From contig SKQX01000205.1 of assembly GCA_007118795.1 (NCBI GenBank), positions 1 through 7,025 on the forward strand: a DNA stretch of 7,025 nucleotides. Reading direction: 5' to 3'. The translations under genes and the position numbers were made by a program. Every line of letters starts with the position of its first letter. The stretch's first letter is position 1. Under the pieces are notes generated by a model. The model saw only the letters and a program-made list of their open reading frames with translations. It made no database searches and was not told where the DNA came from. Positions 1 to 5,462 of this stretch are shown in pieces. This stretch comes from Thermoflexales bacterium (GTDB lineage Bacteria > Chloroflexota > Anaerolineae > B4-G1).

Positions 1-20
1 AGGAATTATGGTAGGTGAGT

Positions 21-69
21 ATAGGAAAGGTATTTGCGGGGGATAGGAAGGGTATTAGAACCTGCGGGG
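21..69. repeat. Imperfect tandem direct repeat, two copies
   Basis: Copy 1 spans 21-41 and copy 2 spans 43-69. Both begin ATAGGAA, continue with GGTATT after one variable base (A or G), and end TGCGGGG. Copy 2 carries an extra six bases (AGAACC, 57-62) before the shared end. The repeat is non-coding and no function is evident. It may be a local duplication or a pair of protein-binding sites belonging to a gene left of the window. Confidence 0.5.
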
Positions 70-99
70 CCCGCTCATTCTCCGTCAGCCAGAACAGCT

Positions 100-161
100 G
101 CGGCGCGGCGGTGGGAGTGGGAAGAGCGCTGGGTCGTGCTCTTCCCACTCCGGGGCGCCGC
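100..161 (-). terminator. Long GC-rich hairpin downstream of the radical SAM gene
   Basis: A perfect 14-bp inverted repeat (114-127 with 138-151, arm GGAGTGGGAAGAGC) encloses a 10-base loop. After an asymmetric internal loop (7 bases on the left, 3 on the right) an outer 7-bp stem follows (GCGGCGC 100-106 with GCGCCGC 155-161). It lies about 45 bases past the stop codon at 206-208, where a 3' end would be expected. No T-run follows on either strand, so it is not a textbook intrinsic terminator. It could instead be an RNA 3'-end stabiliser or a DNA-level dyad. A smaller 7-bp dyad (ACCGGTG 179-185 with CACCGGT 200-206) abuts the stop codon. Confidence 0.45.
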
Positions 162-205
162 GATGAGTCGTGTGGTTCACCGGTGCGGGGCCGGCGGAAC
201 ACCGG

Positions 206-1801
206 TTACGAAGCGCCAGCCACTTGCTCCTCTGGCTCCATCAGCTGTCGGAGTCTCCGGATATAGGCCTTCGAGCTGGATTGGCTGAGCCACTCTCTCA
301 CGTGTTTGTAGCCGTAAAGACGCAGCATAGGGACCGTCAGAATATCGCGCAGCTGGGTCCAGGACTCGTGGGATAGGGCGTCGCGCAGTACACCCAGGAG
401 GTCGGGCCAGCGGGACGGCAGCATAGAGAGCATGGCGACCCGCGGCAGCTGGACCCGCAGCTTGCGCTCGCGCCACAGGAGGCTGATCAAGAAGGGCAGG
501 TTGCGGGTCACATTGGATAGGAAGAGAGTCAGCACGTGCCGGGCGGAGTAGAAGCGGGCCATCGCCCGGCAGATACCCATCTGGAGCTCGTAGGCACTCA
601 TCTGCATCGGTTCAACGACACAGTGATGACCGTCGTACAGGCTCAGGTCATCAGTGAGGAGGCGCCCCTGCTGCCTCATGCGCTCATAGAAAGGGGTGCC
701 CGGGCAAGGGGTCAGCATGAGAAGCTGGACGGTGTCGATCTCATTCTCCAAGGCGAAGTCGACCGTGCGGTCGAAGACGGTCTTGTCGTCGGTATCGGCT
801 CCGAGCACGAACATCCCGTGGACGTGGATGCCGTAATCGTGAAAGGCCTGAACACTCTCAGTGACATCCCTCACGTCCTGGTGTTTGTTGTAGGCCTCCA
901 ACGTGGCCTGACTGACGGACTCGAAGCCGCAGTAGACCATGGCGCAGCCCGAATCGCGCATCAAACTAAGGAGTTCGTGATCCAGCTCCCGGCTGCGCCG
1001 ATCCTGAAAGACAGCGTCGGCACGCATCTGCGCCGACCAGTGTGGCGTCAGGTCCCGATCGATCATGCCCCGTAGGAGGGCTTTGGTGCGACGTTTGTCG
1101 ACGACGAAGTTATCGTCGTAGAAGAATATGTCGCCGCGGCCCCTATAGGTGGCCAGTTCATCGAGCACGTTCTCGATCCCCCGGGCACGCACCTTACGCC
1201 CGAACATGTGGATCACCGAGCAGAAATCGCAGCTGTAGGGACAGCCCCACTGCGTCATGATGGGGATGTTCGTCATTCTCTCGTGACCAACGATCAGATC
1301 CAGGGCCGGATCCGGTAGGGTCTTAAACGCCTCCGGGGGACAGGGCCGCCGGTCAGGGTTGTGGACCGGCTGCCCGGTCGAGTCGTGAAAGGAGAGTCCG
1401 GCAATCCCATCCAAGCTATCGCCGCTGTCAAGGGCAGCGACCAGTTCCGGCATGGTCTCCTGGCCCTCGCGCCGGACGACGAAATCACAGTGCTCCAATG
1501 CTTCGTCGGGCAGGAAGGTGGCGTGGGGGCCCCCGATGACCGTTGGGATGCCGAGCTCACGGACCTGCTTCGCCATATGATAGGCCGCGGGTGTGGTAGC
1601 GGTGGTCGTTGAGAAGCCGACCACGCCAGCCTGGGCCACGTCGGCCCAGTCAACGGGCGCCAGCGTCTCCACGTAGATGCGCACGTCGTGACCCTCGTCA
1701 CGCAACACCCGTCCGATTAGCGGCAGCCCCAAACGGGGCAACAGGGCCCGGTCAAACACGTTCAGCCCAGGAGCCTTGGGCTCGATCAGTCGAATCTTCA
1801 T
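206..1801 (-). CDS. B12-binding-domain radical SAM protein, substrate unknown
   Basis: The 531-residue product is a cytosolic iron-sulfur enzyme of the cobalamin-binding radical SAM class (the broad group that includes BchE-like and hopanoid-modifying enzymes). Visible features, in order: a Rossmann-like B12-binding domain at about residues 1-150, with GGPHAT at 90-95 and an REGQE segment at 111-115; then the radical SAM core, whose 4Fe-4S ligands are Cys187, Cys191 and Cys194 in CPYSCDFC (CxxxCxxC), followed by FFYDDNF near 226-232 and GFES near 272-275. A C-terminal region of roughly 130 residues, rich in Arg, Leu and Trp, follows the core. The DxHxxG motif that supplies a lower cobalt ligand in methionine synthase-type domains is not seen; many members of this class lack it. 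The start is supported by a strong Shine-Dalgarno GGGAGG five bases upstream. No pathway partner is in view, so the reaction (methylation, ring rearrangement or other) cannot be assigned. Confidence 0.93.
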   Translation of the reverse strand: MKIRLIEPKAPGLNVFDRALLPRLGLPLIGRVLRDEGHDVRIYVETLAPVDWADVAQAGVVGFSTTTATTPAAYHMAKQVRELGIPTVIGGPHATFLPDEALEHCDFVVRREGQETMPELVAALDSGDSLDGIAGLSFHDSTGQPVHNPDRRPCPPEAFKTLPDPALDLIVGHERMTNIPIMTQWGCPYSCDFCSVIHMFGRKVRARGIENVLDELATYRGRGDIFFYDDNFVVDKRRTKALLRGMIDRDLTPHWSAQMRADAVFQDRRSRELDHELLSLMRDSGCAMVYCGFESVSQATLEAYNKHQDVRDVTESVQAFHDYGIHVHGMFVLGADTDDKTVFDRTVDFALENEIDTVQLLMLTPCPGTPFYERMRQQGRLLTDDLSLYDGHHCVVEPMQMSAYELQMGICRAMARFYSARHVLTLFLSNVTRNLPFLISLLWRERKLRVQLPRVAMLSMLPSRWPDLLGVLRDALSHESWTQLRDILTVPMLRLYGYKHVREWLSQSSSKAYIRRLRQLMEPEEQVAGAS

Positions 1802-1806
1802 AGCGT

Positions 1807-1812
1807 CCTCCC
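1807..1812 (-). promoter_or_regulatory. Ribosome binding site of the radical SAM gene
   Basis: GGGAGG on the minus strand is separated by five bases (ACGCT) from the ATG at 1801-1799. It is a strong Shine-Dalgarno and fixes the start. Its GGGAG core (1812-1808) is complementary to CTCCC at 1902-1898 in the upstream leader, which matters for the structural hypothesis given there. Confidence 0.75.
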
Positions 1813-1819
1813 GTCGTCA

Positions 1820-1901
1820 TCATCCCAAGGAAAAGGCACTTCCCTGGAGCGGCAGTACCAGCGAGCGAGACCTCTTGGGACGAGAGACCCTGCTCCAGGG
1901 A
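1820..1901 (-). promoter_or_regulatory. Candidate pseudoknot-forming mRNA leader of the radical SAM gene
   Basis: Two long pairings interleave on the minus strand. Helix A pairs 1901-1892 (TCCCTGGAGC) with 1850-1841 (GCTCCAGGGA), ten Watson-Crick pairs. Helix B pairs 1883-1874 (TCGTCCCAAG) with 1829-1820 (CTTGGGATGA), nine Watson-Crick pairs and one G-U. The G-U is allowed only in the minus-strand RNA, the sense strand of the downstream gene. The arm order A-B-A-B is that of an H-type pseudoknot with connecting segments of 8, 23 and 11 bases. Helix B ends seven bases before the Shine-Dalgarno. A run of TTTT at about 1834-1831 lies between the A and B 3' arms. I recognise no known riboswitch family (not cobalamin, SAM-I, TPP or T-box by their conserved motifs). 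Regulation is inferred from position and pairing only. Confidence 0.4.
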
Positions 1902-1918
1902 GCCAGTCGATCGACCTA

Positions 1919-1938
1919 CCCCGTAGCACGTACGGAGG
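1919..1938 (-). other. Small hairpin in the intergenic leader region
   Basis: CCGTA (1921-1925) pairs with TACGG (1931-1935) around a five-base loop. Two more G-C pairs (1919 and 1920 with 1938 and 1937) extend it past a single bulged base at 1936. It lies about 17 bases 5' of the interleaved helices on the minus strand and may be part of the same folded leader. It is too short to be compelling alone. Confidence 0.3.
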
Positions 1939-2001
1939 CGGTCGGGCGCGACACGTCCAATACCCTCAGCCCGAGTAGGCTTCGTCCGAGAAGAAGTTCG
2001 A

Positions 2002-2021
2002 GGGAGCCTGAGTCAGCTCCC
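2002..2021 (-). terminator. Weak hairpin after the 165-residue gene
   Basis: GGGAGC (2002-2007) and GCTCCC (2016-2021) form a 6-bp stem around an eight-base loop, 41 bases past the stop codon of the upstream minus-strand gene. On the minus strand the stem is followed by a pyrimidine-rich stretch (TCGAACTTCTTCTC) that is only moderately T-rich. It could be a weak or leaky intrinsic terminator, or part of a long structured leader if transcription continues into the radical SAM gene. Confidence 0.3.
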
Positions 2022-2061
2022 GTCGCTTTGGGGTCAACAGCGATGCGGTTTCGGACGCTGC

Positions 2062-2559
2062 CTAGGGCTGTAGGGTTGGACAGGATCGCGCTCGGACCGG
2101 AAGGATCGAGGACAGGGAGATAGAGGGGAGGTGGACGTCAAAGAAGGAGAAAAACTTCTCTGGCGCAGTCAACGGAGCGACGTGAGACCGATGTTGGCTG
2201 CTCGAGAGCCAGCGGAGCACCAATCCTAGGCACAGCTCGAGCAGCGCCTGGGCGGCGCTCTCCTCCGCCGAGAGTTTGTGGGAGTCCTGCTCATAAGAGC
2301 GGGCGAGCCCAAGGATGTGCTCCCGCGACACACTAAGGTGGGGTGCTACCTGGCGCAGGACGCTCAGCCGACGGCGACCATCCAGCACCAATCCACGGGC
2401 CAGGGCTTCCGCCTGAACGGCGCTGCCGTTCAGGGCTTGGGAGACCGCGACGGTTATCTGCAGCAGAACAAGCGGCTGCACGGGGGGAAGCCCCTTGAGC
2501 GAGACTCTGGCCCCCAGGCACAGCAAAGAGGATCGGATCTCTTCCCTCGGCGAGAGCAT
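2062..2559 (-). CDS. Hypothetical protein, 165 residues, probable leaderless mRNA
   Basis: I do not recognise the family. Residues 1 to about 125 look genuinely coding: third positions are mostly G or C, with frequent CTG, GCC, GAG and GTG codons. They predict mostly alpha-helix, including leucine- and alanine-rich amphipathic stretches near residues 24-58 (around PVQPLVLLQITVAVSQAL) and 98-118 (around AAQALLELCLGLVLRWL). A basic segment (LDGRRR) is followed by HLSVSREHILGLARSYEQD. The last 40 residues are less typical, rich in Ser, Phe and Pro. No signal peptide is obvious, no catalytic motif is seen, and Cys residues are few. The ATG at 2559 is chosen because a near-consensus promoter places transcription initiation zero to three bases before it. 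The gene precedes the radical SAM gene on the same strand with a 260-base gap, so a functional link is possible but unproven. The opposite-strand reading is low-complexity and less credible. Confidence 0.6.
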   Translation of the reverse strand: MLSPREEIRSSLLCLGARVSLKGLPPVQPLVLLQITVAVSQALNGSAVQAEALARGLVLDGRRRLSVLRQVAPHLSVSREHILGLARSYEQDSHKLSAEESAAQALLELCLGLVLRWLSSSQHRSHVAPLTAPEKFFSFFDVHLPSISLSSILPVRARSCPTLQP

Positions 2560-2561
2560 AT

Positions 2562-2596
2562 TGCGGTTATTATAGGACGGACTGATGGGAAGTCAA
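2562..2596 (-). promoter_or_regulatory. Near-consensus sigma70-type promoter of the 165-residue gene
   Basis: On the minus strand the -35 element is TTGACT (2596-2591) and the -10 element is TATAAT (2574-2569), with a 16-base spacer. Initiation about seven bases past the -10 falls at about 2562, and the ATG begins at 2559. That leaves room for no Shine-Dalgarno, so the mRNA would be leaderless or nearly so. Confidence 0.75.
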
Positions 2597-2653
2597 GCAG
2601 CGGGGTCCGGTGTAGATCAAGGGATGGTCCGCTGGCTGGGCCGAACCGAGGGG

Positions 2654-2675
2654 GATGGCGAGAAAACTCGCCGTC
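2654..2675. promoter_or_regulatory. Perfect-loop dyad between divergent promoters
   Basis: A nine-base arm (2654-2662) pairs with 2667-2675 around an AAAA loop. The core is GGCGAG-AAAA-CTCGCC. One pair (2656/2673) is T-G, possible on the plus-strand RNA only; at the DNA level the dyad is 6 bp perfect plus two further matches. It lies 58 bases upstream of the minus-strand -35 and about 115 bases upstream of the clpC -35. An operator role is possible; no T-run makes it a terminator. Confidence 0.3.
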
Positions 2676-2745
2676 ACGGCTCGACGGGGCCGCCCAAGCG
2701 CAGGGGTGGGGGTGCCGGATCCGCCTGTGCGGCGCACACGGGACG

Positions 2746-2764
2746 GCACTCCGTCGTTAGGAGT
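2746..2764 (+). promoter_or_regulatory. Degenerate CIRCE-like inverted repeat upstream of clpC
   Basis: GCACTC (2746-2751), nine bases, then GAGT (2761-2764) keeps the inner core and exact N9 spacing of the HrcA operator CIRCE (TTAGCACTC-N9-GAGTGCTAA). The outer positions of both halves do not match. It lies 26 bases upstream of the clpC -35. The spacing match is notable beside a heat-shock gene, but the overall match is poor, so HrcA control is only a hypothesis. Confidence 0.25.
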
Positions 2765-2789
2765 TTCTCCGCCTTGTCAACCCGTGGAC

Positions 2790-2825
2790 TTGCGACTGGA
2801 GGGCAAACGCTCTATAATCTTGTTA
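2790..2825 (+). promoter_or_regulatory. Sigma70-type promoter of clpC
   Basis: The -35 is TTGCGA (2790-2795) and the -10 is a perfect TATAAT (2813-2818), with an optimal 17-base spacer. Initiation is expected near A2825, giving a leader of about 86 bases. A small 6-bp hairpin (2830-2835 with 2844-2849, one G-U pair) lies at the start of that leader. The housekeeping-type promoter suggests appreciable basal expression, with stress control, if any, coming from a repressor. Confidence 0.8.
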
Positions 2826-2897
2826 CCTATCTCGTGGGTTTCGATGAGAGAGGATACATCGTAGACAGATCCCATCGCTGCAGAAGAGTCGAAGCGT

Positions 2898-2901
2898 GGA
2901 G
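2898..2901 (+). promoter_or_regulatory. Ribosome binding site deciding the clpC start
   Basis: GGAG lies nine bases before ATG 2911. The alternative in-frame GTG at 2896 overlaps this motif and has only a weak purine run before it. The in-frame ATG at 2923 has no suitable site. This favours ATG 2911. Confidence 0.6.
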
Positions 2902-2910
2902 TTTAGAGTT

Positions 2911-5400
2911 ATGGACAAGCTAATGAAATATTTCACCAATGCAGCGCGAAGAGTACTGAAGTTGGCCCAGCAGGAGGCCAAGAGAATGCAGCACGCCAGG
3001 ATCGGCACTGAGCATCTCTTGCTGGGACTATTGCACGAAGAGGCAGGAGCAGCCAGTCAGGTGCTGCGCGAGCTGGGGCTACAATCGGGAGACGTGGAGC
3101 ACTGGGTGCGGCGGCTAAGCACGATTCGAGAACAGGCCTCGCTGCTGAAGCAGGATCTCGATCTTACCCCGCGCACTCAACACGTATTGGAGCTGGCGAA
3201 GGAAGAGGCCCAGCATCGCGGCGCACAGAGAATCGATACGCACCACATCCTCCTGGGGCTCATCCGGCAGGGAGATGGCACCGCCGTCGACATTTTGAAC
3301 CAGCTGGGTGTAACGAACGATCAGGTCCGACGGTACACAGAGCGAGTGGTGCAGCAAGAACCGATTGTCGTGGGAGAGAAAGAAGAGCGGAAGGGCTCCA
3401 AGACCCCGACGACAGACAAATTGGCTGTTGACCTGACCACGCTGGCTGAGCAGAGCCGGTTGGATCCGGTGATCGGCCGGGAGCGAGAGATTGAGCGGGT
3501 GGTGCAGATTCTGGCACGCAGGACGAAGAACAACCCGGCCCTGATCGGCGAACCTGGGGTAGGTAAGACGGCGATCGTCGAGGGTCTGGCACAGCGCATT
3601 GTCACGGGCCAGGTGCCCGAACCGTTGCTCAATAGACGACTCCTCCAGTTTGACATTGGGTCTCTGGTTGCCGGGACCATGTACCGGGGCCAGTTCGAGG
3701 AGCGGCTTAAGAAGGTGTTGGACGAGCTGAAAGAGAGCGACTGCATCCTGTTCATCGATGAGGTGCACATGCTGGTGGGAGCTGGTTCAGCCGGTTCCTC
3801 GATGGATGCAGCGAATATCCTCAAGCCTGCTCTGGCCCGCGGGCAGCTCCAATGCATCGGTGCCACCACCCTGGGCGAGTACCGGAAGCACATCGAATCC
3901 GATGCGGCGCTGGAGCGTCGTTTCCAGCCGATTACCGTGGATGAGCCCACGGTGGAAGAGACGATCGAGATTCTGGCTGGCATCCGGGAGCCGTACGAGC
4001 AGCATCATCAGCTGCACATCACGGACGAAGCCCTGGAGGCAGCCGCCCATCTTTCCACCCGTTACATTACCGATCGGTACCTGCCGGATAAGGCGATCGA
4101 CCTGATCGACGAGGGGGCGTCCCGAGTGCGGATGTACAAGACCCCCCATGCCCAGAGCTTGCGCCAGATCTTCGCCGATCTGAAGGACGTCAAGGAGGCC
4201 AAGGAAGAGGCCATCGACAGGCAGAGTTATGAGGAGGCTTCGGCACTGCGGGATCGAGAGCTCGACCTTCAGGAGGAGTTGGAGGTGATCCGCGCTGACC
4301 GTCAGTCAACCTTGATCAAGAACGGTGTAGCCGTTGGTCCGGAGGACATCGCCGAGATCGTCGCGATGTGGACCGGGATTCCGGTGACCCAGTTGCACCG
4401 GGACGAACAGGAACGGTTGCTGGATATGGAGGAGGCGATCCACGAGCGCATCGTCGGTCAGAAGGAGGCGGTGACAGCCATATCGAAGGCGGTTCGCCGC
4501 GCTCGAGCGGGGCTGAAGGATCCACGACGCCCCATTGGGTCGTTCATGTTCCTCGGGCCCACGGGGGTGGGAAAGACGGAGCTGACCAAAGCGTTGGCCG
4601 AGTTTATGTTCGGCAGTGAGGACGCGCTGCTCCAGTTGGACATGTCCGAGTTTATGGAGCGGCACAACGTGGCGCGGCTGGTAGGTGCGCCCCCGGGTTA
4701 CGTGGGCTACGACGATGCAGGGCAGTTGACCGAAGCGATTCGGCGCCGTCCCTTTGCCATCGTGGTGCTCGACGAGATCGAAAAAGCACATCCCGAAGCG
4801 TTCAACATGCTCCTTCAGATCATGGAGGAGGGACACCTTTCCGATGCGAAGGGTCGCAAGGTGGATTTCAGTAACTCGATCCTCATCATGACGTCCAACG
4901 TGGGCGCGGAGATGATCAAGCGGCAGACAAGCCTGGGCTTTGGCACTCCCGAGGAAGGGTCTACCCAATTTCAGGACTACGAGGAGATGAGGGAGAAGCT
5001 CCTGAAAGAGCTGAAACGCACCTTCCGACCGGAGTTCCTCAACCGCGTGGACAAAGTGGTGGTCTTCCGTGCTCTGACCCGGGAGGACATCGCTGAGATC
5101 GTGGGGCTGGAGCTGGATAAGGTGCGAGAGCGGCTGCAGGAATCCGGCCTTGAGATGACAGTCACCGAAACAGCCAAGGCACTGCTCGCGAAGAAAGGGT
5201 ACAGCGAGGAGTACGGCGCGCGACCGCTCCGGCGAGTGATCCAGAATGAGGTGGAGGACGCCCTATCGGACGCGATTCTGGCCCACGAGGTGGAGGAGGG
5301 ATTCACGGTCCTGGTGGACGCAGACGAGGAGAACATCGTGATCCGCGAAGTGAAGCCCGAAGCAGAACCGGGGAACTCGAAAGAACCTGTACTGGCTTGA
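2911..5400 (+). CDS. clpC: ATP-dependent Clp protease ATP-binding subunit ClpC
   Basis: ClpC is a cytosolic hexameric AAA+ unfoldase that threads damaged or tagged proteins into the ClpP peptidase. The 829-residue product has the family's usual length. Two Clp N-domain repeats lie at about 8-57 and 85-143, each with an (T)H(L/I)LLGL core. NBD1 has Walker A GEPGVGKT at 213-220, Walker B LFIDE at 280-284 and the ALERRF arginines at 336-337. A coiled middle segment with a UVR-type motif (AIDRQSYEEASALRDRE, from about 434) marks ClpC rather than ClpB, which has a much longer middle domain, or ClpA, which lacks it. NBD2 has Walker A GPTGVGKT at 549-556 and Walker B VVLDE ending at 622. A ClpP-docking LGF tripeptide lies at 675-677 in the expected loop, so partnership with ClpP is predicted. 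All catalytic motifs are intact. A GTG at 2896 would add five residues but fits less well. The gene has its own promoter and a downstream hairpin. No ctsR, mcsA or mcsB gene is adjacent. Confidence 0.97.
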   Translation: MDKLMKYFTNAARRVLKLAQQEAKRMQHARIGTEHLLLGLLHEEAGAASQVLRELGLQSGDVEHWVRRLSTIREQASLLKQDLDLTPRTQHVLELAKEEAQHRGAQRIDTHHILLGLIRQGDGTAVDILNQLGVTNDQVRRYTERVVQQEPIVVGEKEERKGSKTPTTDKLAVDLTTLAEQSRLDPVIGREREIERVVQILARRTKNNPALIGEPGVGKTAIVEGLAQRIVTGQVPEPLLNRRLLQFDIGSLVAGTMYRGQFEERLKKVLDELKESDCILFIDEVHMLVGAGSAGSSMDAANILKPALARGQLQCIGATTLGEYRKHIESDAALERRFQPITVDEPTVEETIEILAGIREPYEQHHQLHITDEALEAAAHLSTRYITDRYLPDKAIDLIDEGASRVRMYKTPHAQSLRQIFADLKDVKEAKEEAIDRQSYEEASALRDRELDLQEELEVIRADRQSTLIKNGVAVGPEDIAEIVAMWTGIPVTQLHRDEQERLLDMEEAIHERIVGQKEAVTAISKAVRRARAGLKDPRRPIGSFMFLGPTGVGKTELTKALAEFMFGSEDALLQLDMSEFMERHNVARLVGAPPGYVGYDDAGQLTEAIRRRPFAIVVLDEIEKAHPEAFNMLLQIMEEGHLSDAKGRKVDFSNSILIMTSNVGAEMIKRQTSLGFGTPEEGSTQFQDYEEMREKLLKELKRTFRPEFLNRVDKVVVFRALTREDIAEIVGLELDKVRERLQESGLEMTVTETAKALLAKKGYSEEYGARPLRRVIQNEVEDALSDAILAHEVEEGFTVLVDADEENIVIREVKPEAEPGNSKEPVLA

Positions 5401-5419
5401 TCGATTCAGAGGGACCGAG

Positions 5420-5449
5420 CAGGGCCGCCGGCAGCAGATGGCGGCCCTG
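5420..5449 (+). terminator. Hairpin terminator between convergent genes
   Basis: A perfect 10-bp stem, CAGGGCCGCC (5420-5429) with GGCGGCCCTG (5440-5449), encloses a 10-base loop. It begins 19 bases after the clpC stop and lies 13 bases from the stop of the opposing glycosyltransferase gene. It is followed on the plus strand by TTGCTGT rather than a full T-run, and on the minus strand by no T-run. Position and stability suggest it ends clpC transcription and may hinder read-through from both sides. Confidence 0.65.
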
Positions 5450-5462
5450 TTGCTGTAAGTGG

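Larger units (their letters stand above)
2597..2789. other. Divergent intergenic region between the two promoters
   Basis: This stretch, with the flanking promoters and clpC leader, makes a gap of about 350 bases between start codons. It is G-rich and holds several dyads: a 9-bp hairpin at 2654-2675, the palindrome CGGATCCG at 2716-2723, TGTGC/GCACA with a three-base loop at 2726-2738, and a CIRCE-like dyad at 2746-2764. Reading frames across it are compositionally biased and lack coding character. It most likely carries regulatory sites for one or both divergent genes. Confidence 0.5.

Noticed and set aside
536..1075. Plus-strand open frame of 179 codons antisense to the radical SAM gene
   Set aside because: It is a shadow of the GC-rich codons of the real gene, which has an intact cluster motif and full-length homology.
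1851..1892. Possible T-box leader, suggested by TGGTACTGCCGC and CGTCCC on the minus strand
   Set aside because: The T-box core should read close to TGGNACCGCG and precede the terminator arm. Here the match is partial, the order is reversed, and the downstream gene is not an amino-acid gene.
2009..2037. TTGACC (2037-2032) as a -35 for a separate radical SAM promoter
   Set aside because: At 17 bases downstream the -10 position reads GACTCA, which is not a usable -10 element.
2092..2107. GGACCGGAAGG resembling the SRP RNA apical loop
   Set aside because: Only the short GGAAGG-like core matches; the flanking conserved bases and stem are missing, and the site lies in the coding end of the 165-residue gene.
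1776..2123. Plus-strand open frame of 115 codons over the intergenic region
   Set aside because: The Arg/Ser-rich product looks like translated non-coding GC-rich DNA, and the frame overlaps the start of the radical SAM gene and the inverted repeats.
2278..2760. Plus-strand open frame of 160 codons opposite the 165-residue gene
   Set aside because: Its product is Gly/Arg/Gln-rich with no domain, it runs through the promoter region and dyads, and it has no good ribosome binding site. The minus-strand frame has a strong promoter and better codon composition.
2896..2910. GTG at 2896 as the clpC start
   Set aside because: It would overlap the GGAG site that serves ATG 2911, has only a weak ribosome site itself, and adds five residues not expected before the N-domain.
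3115..4968. Several long minus-strand open frames inside clpC (3115-3768, 3321-3983, 4306-4968)
   Set aside because: They are antisense shadows of a gene whose Walker motifs and domains are all intact. None shows a domain of its own.
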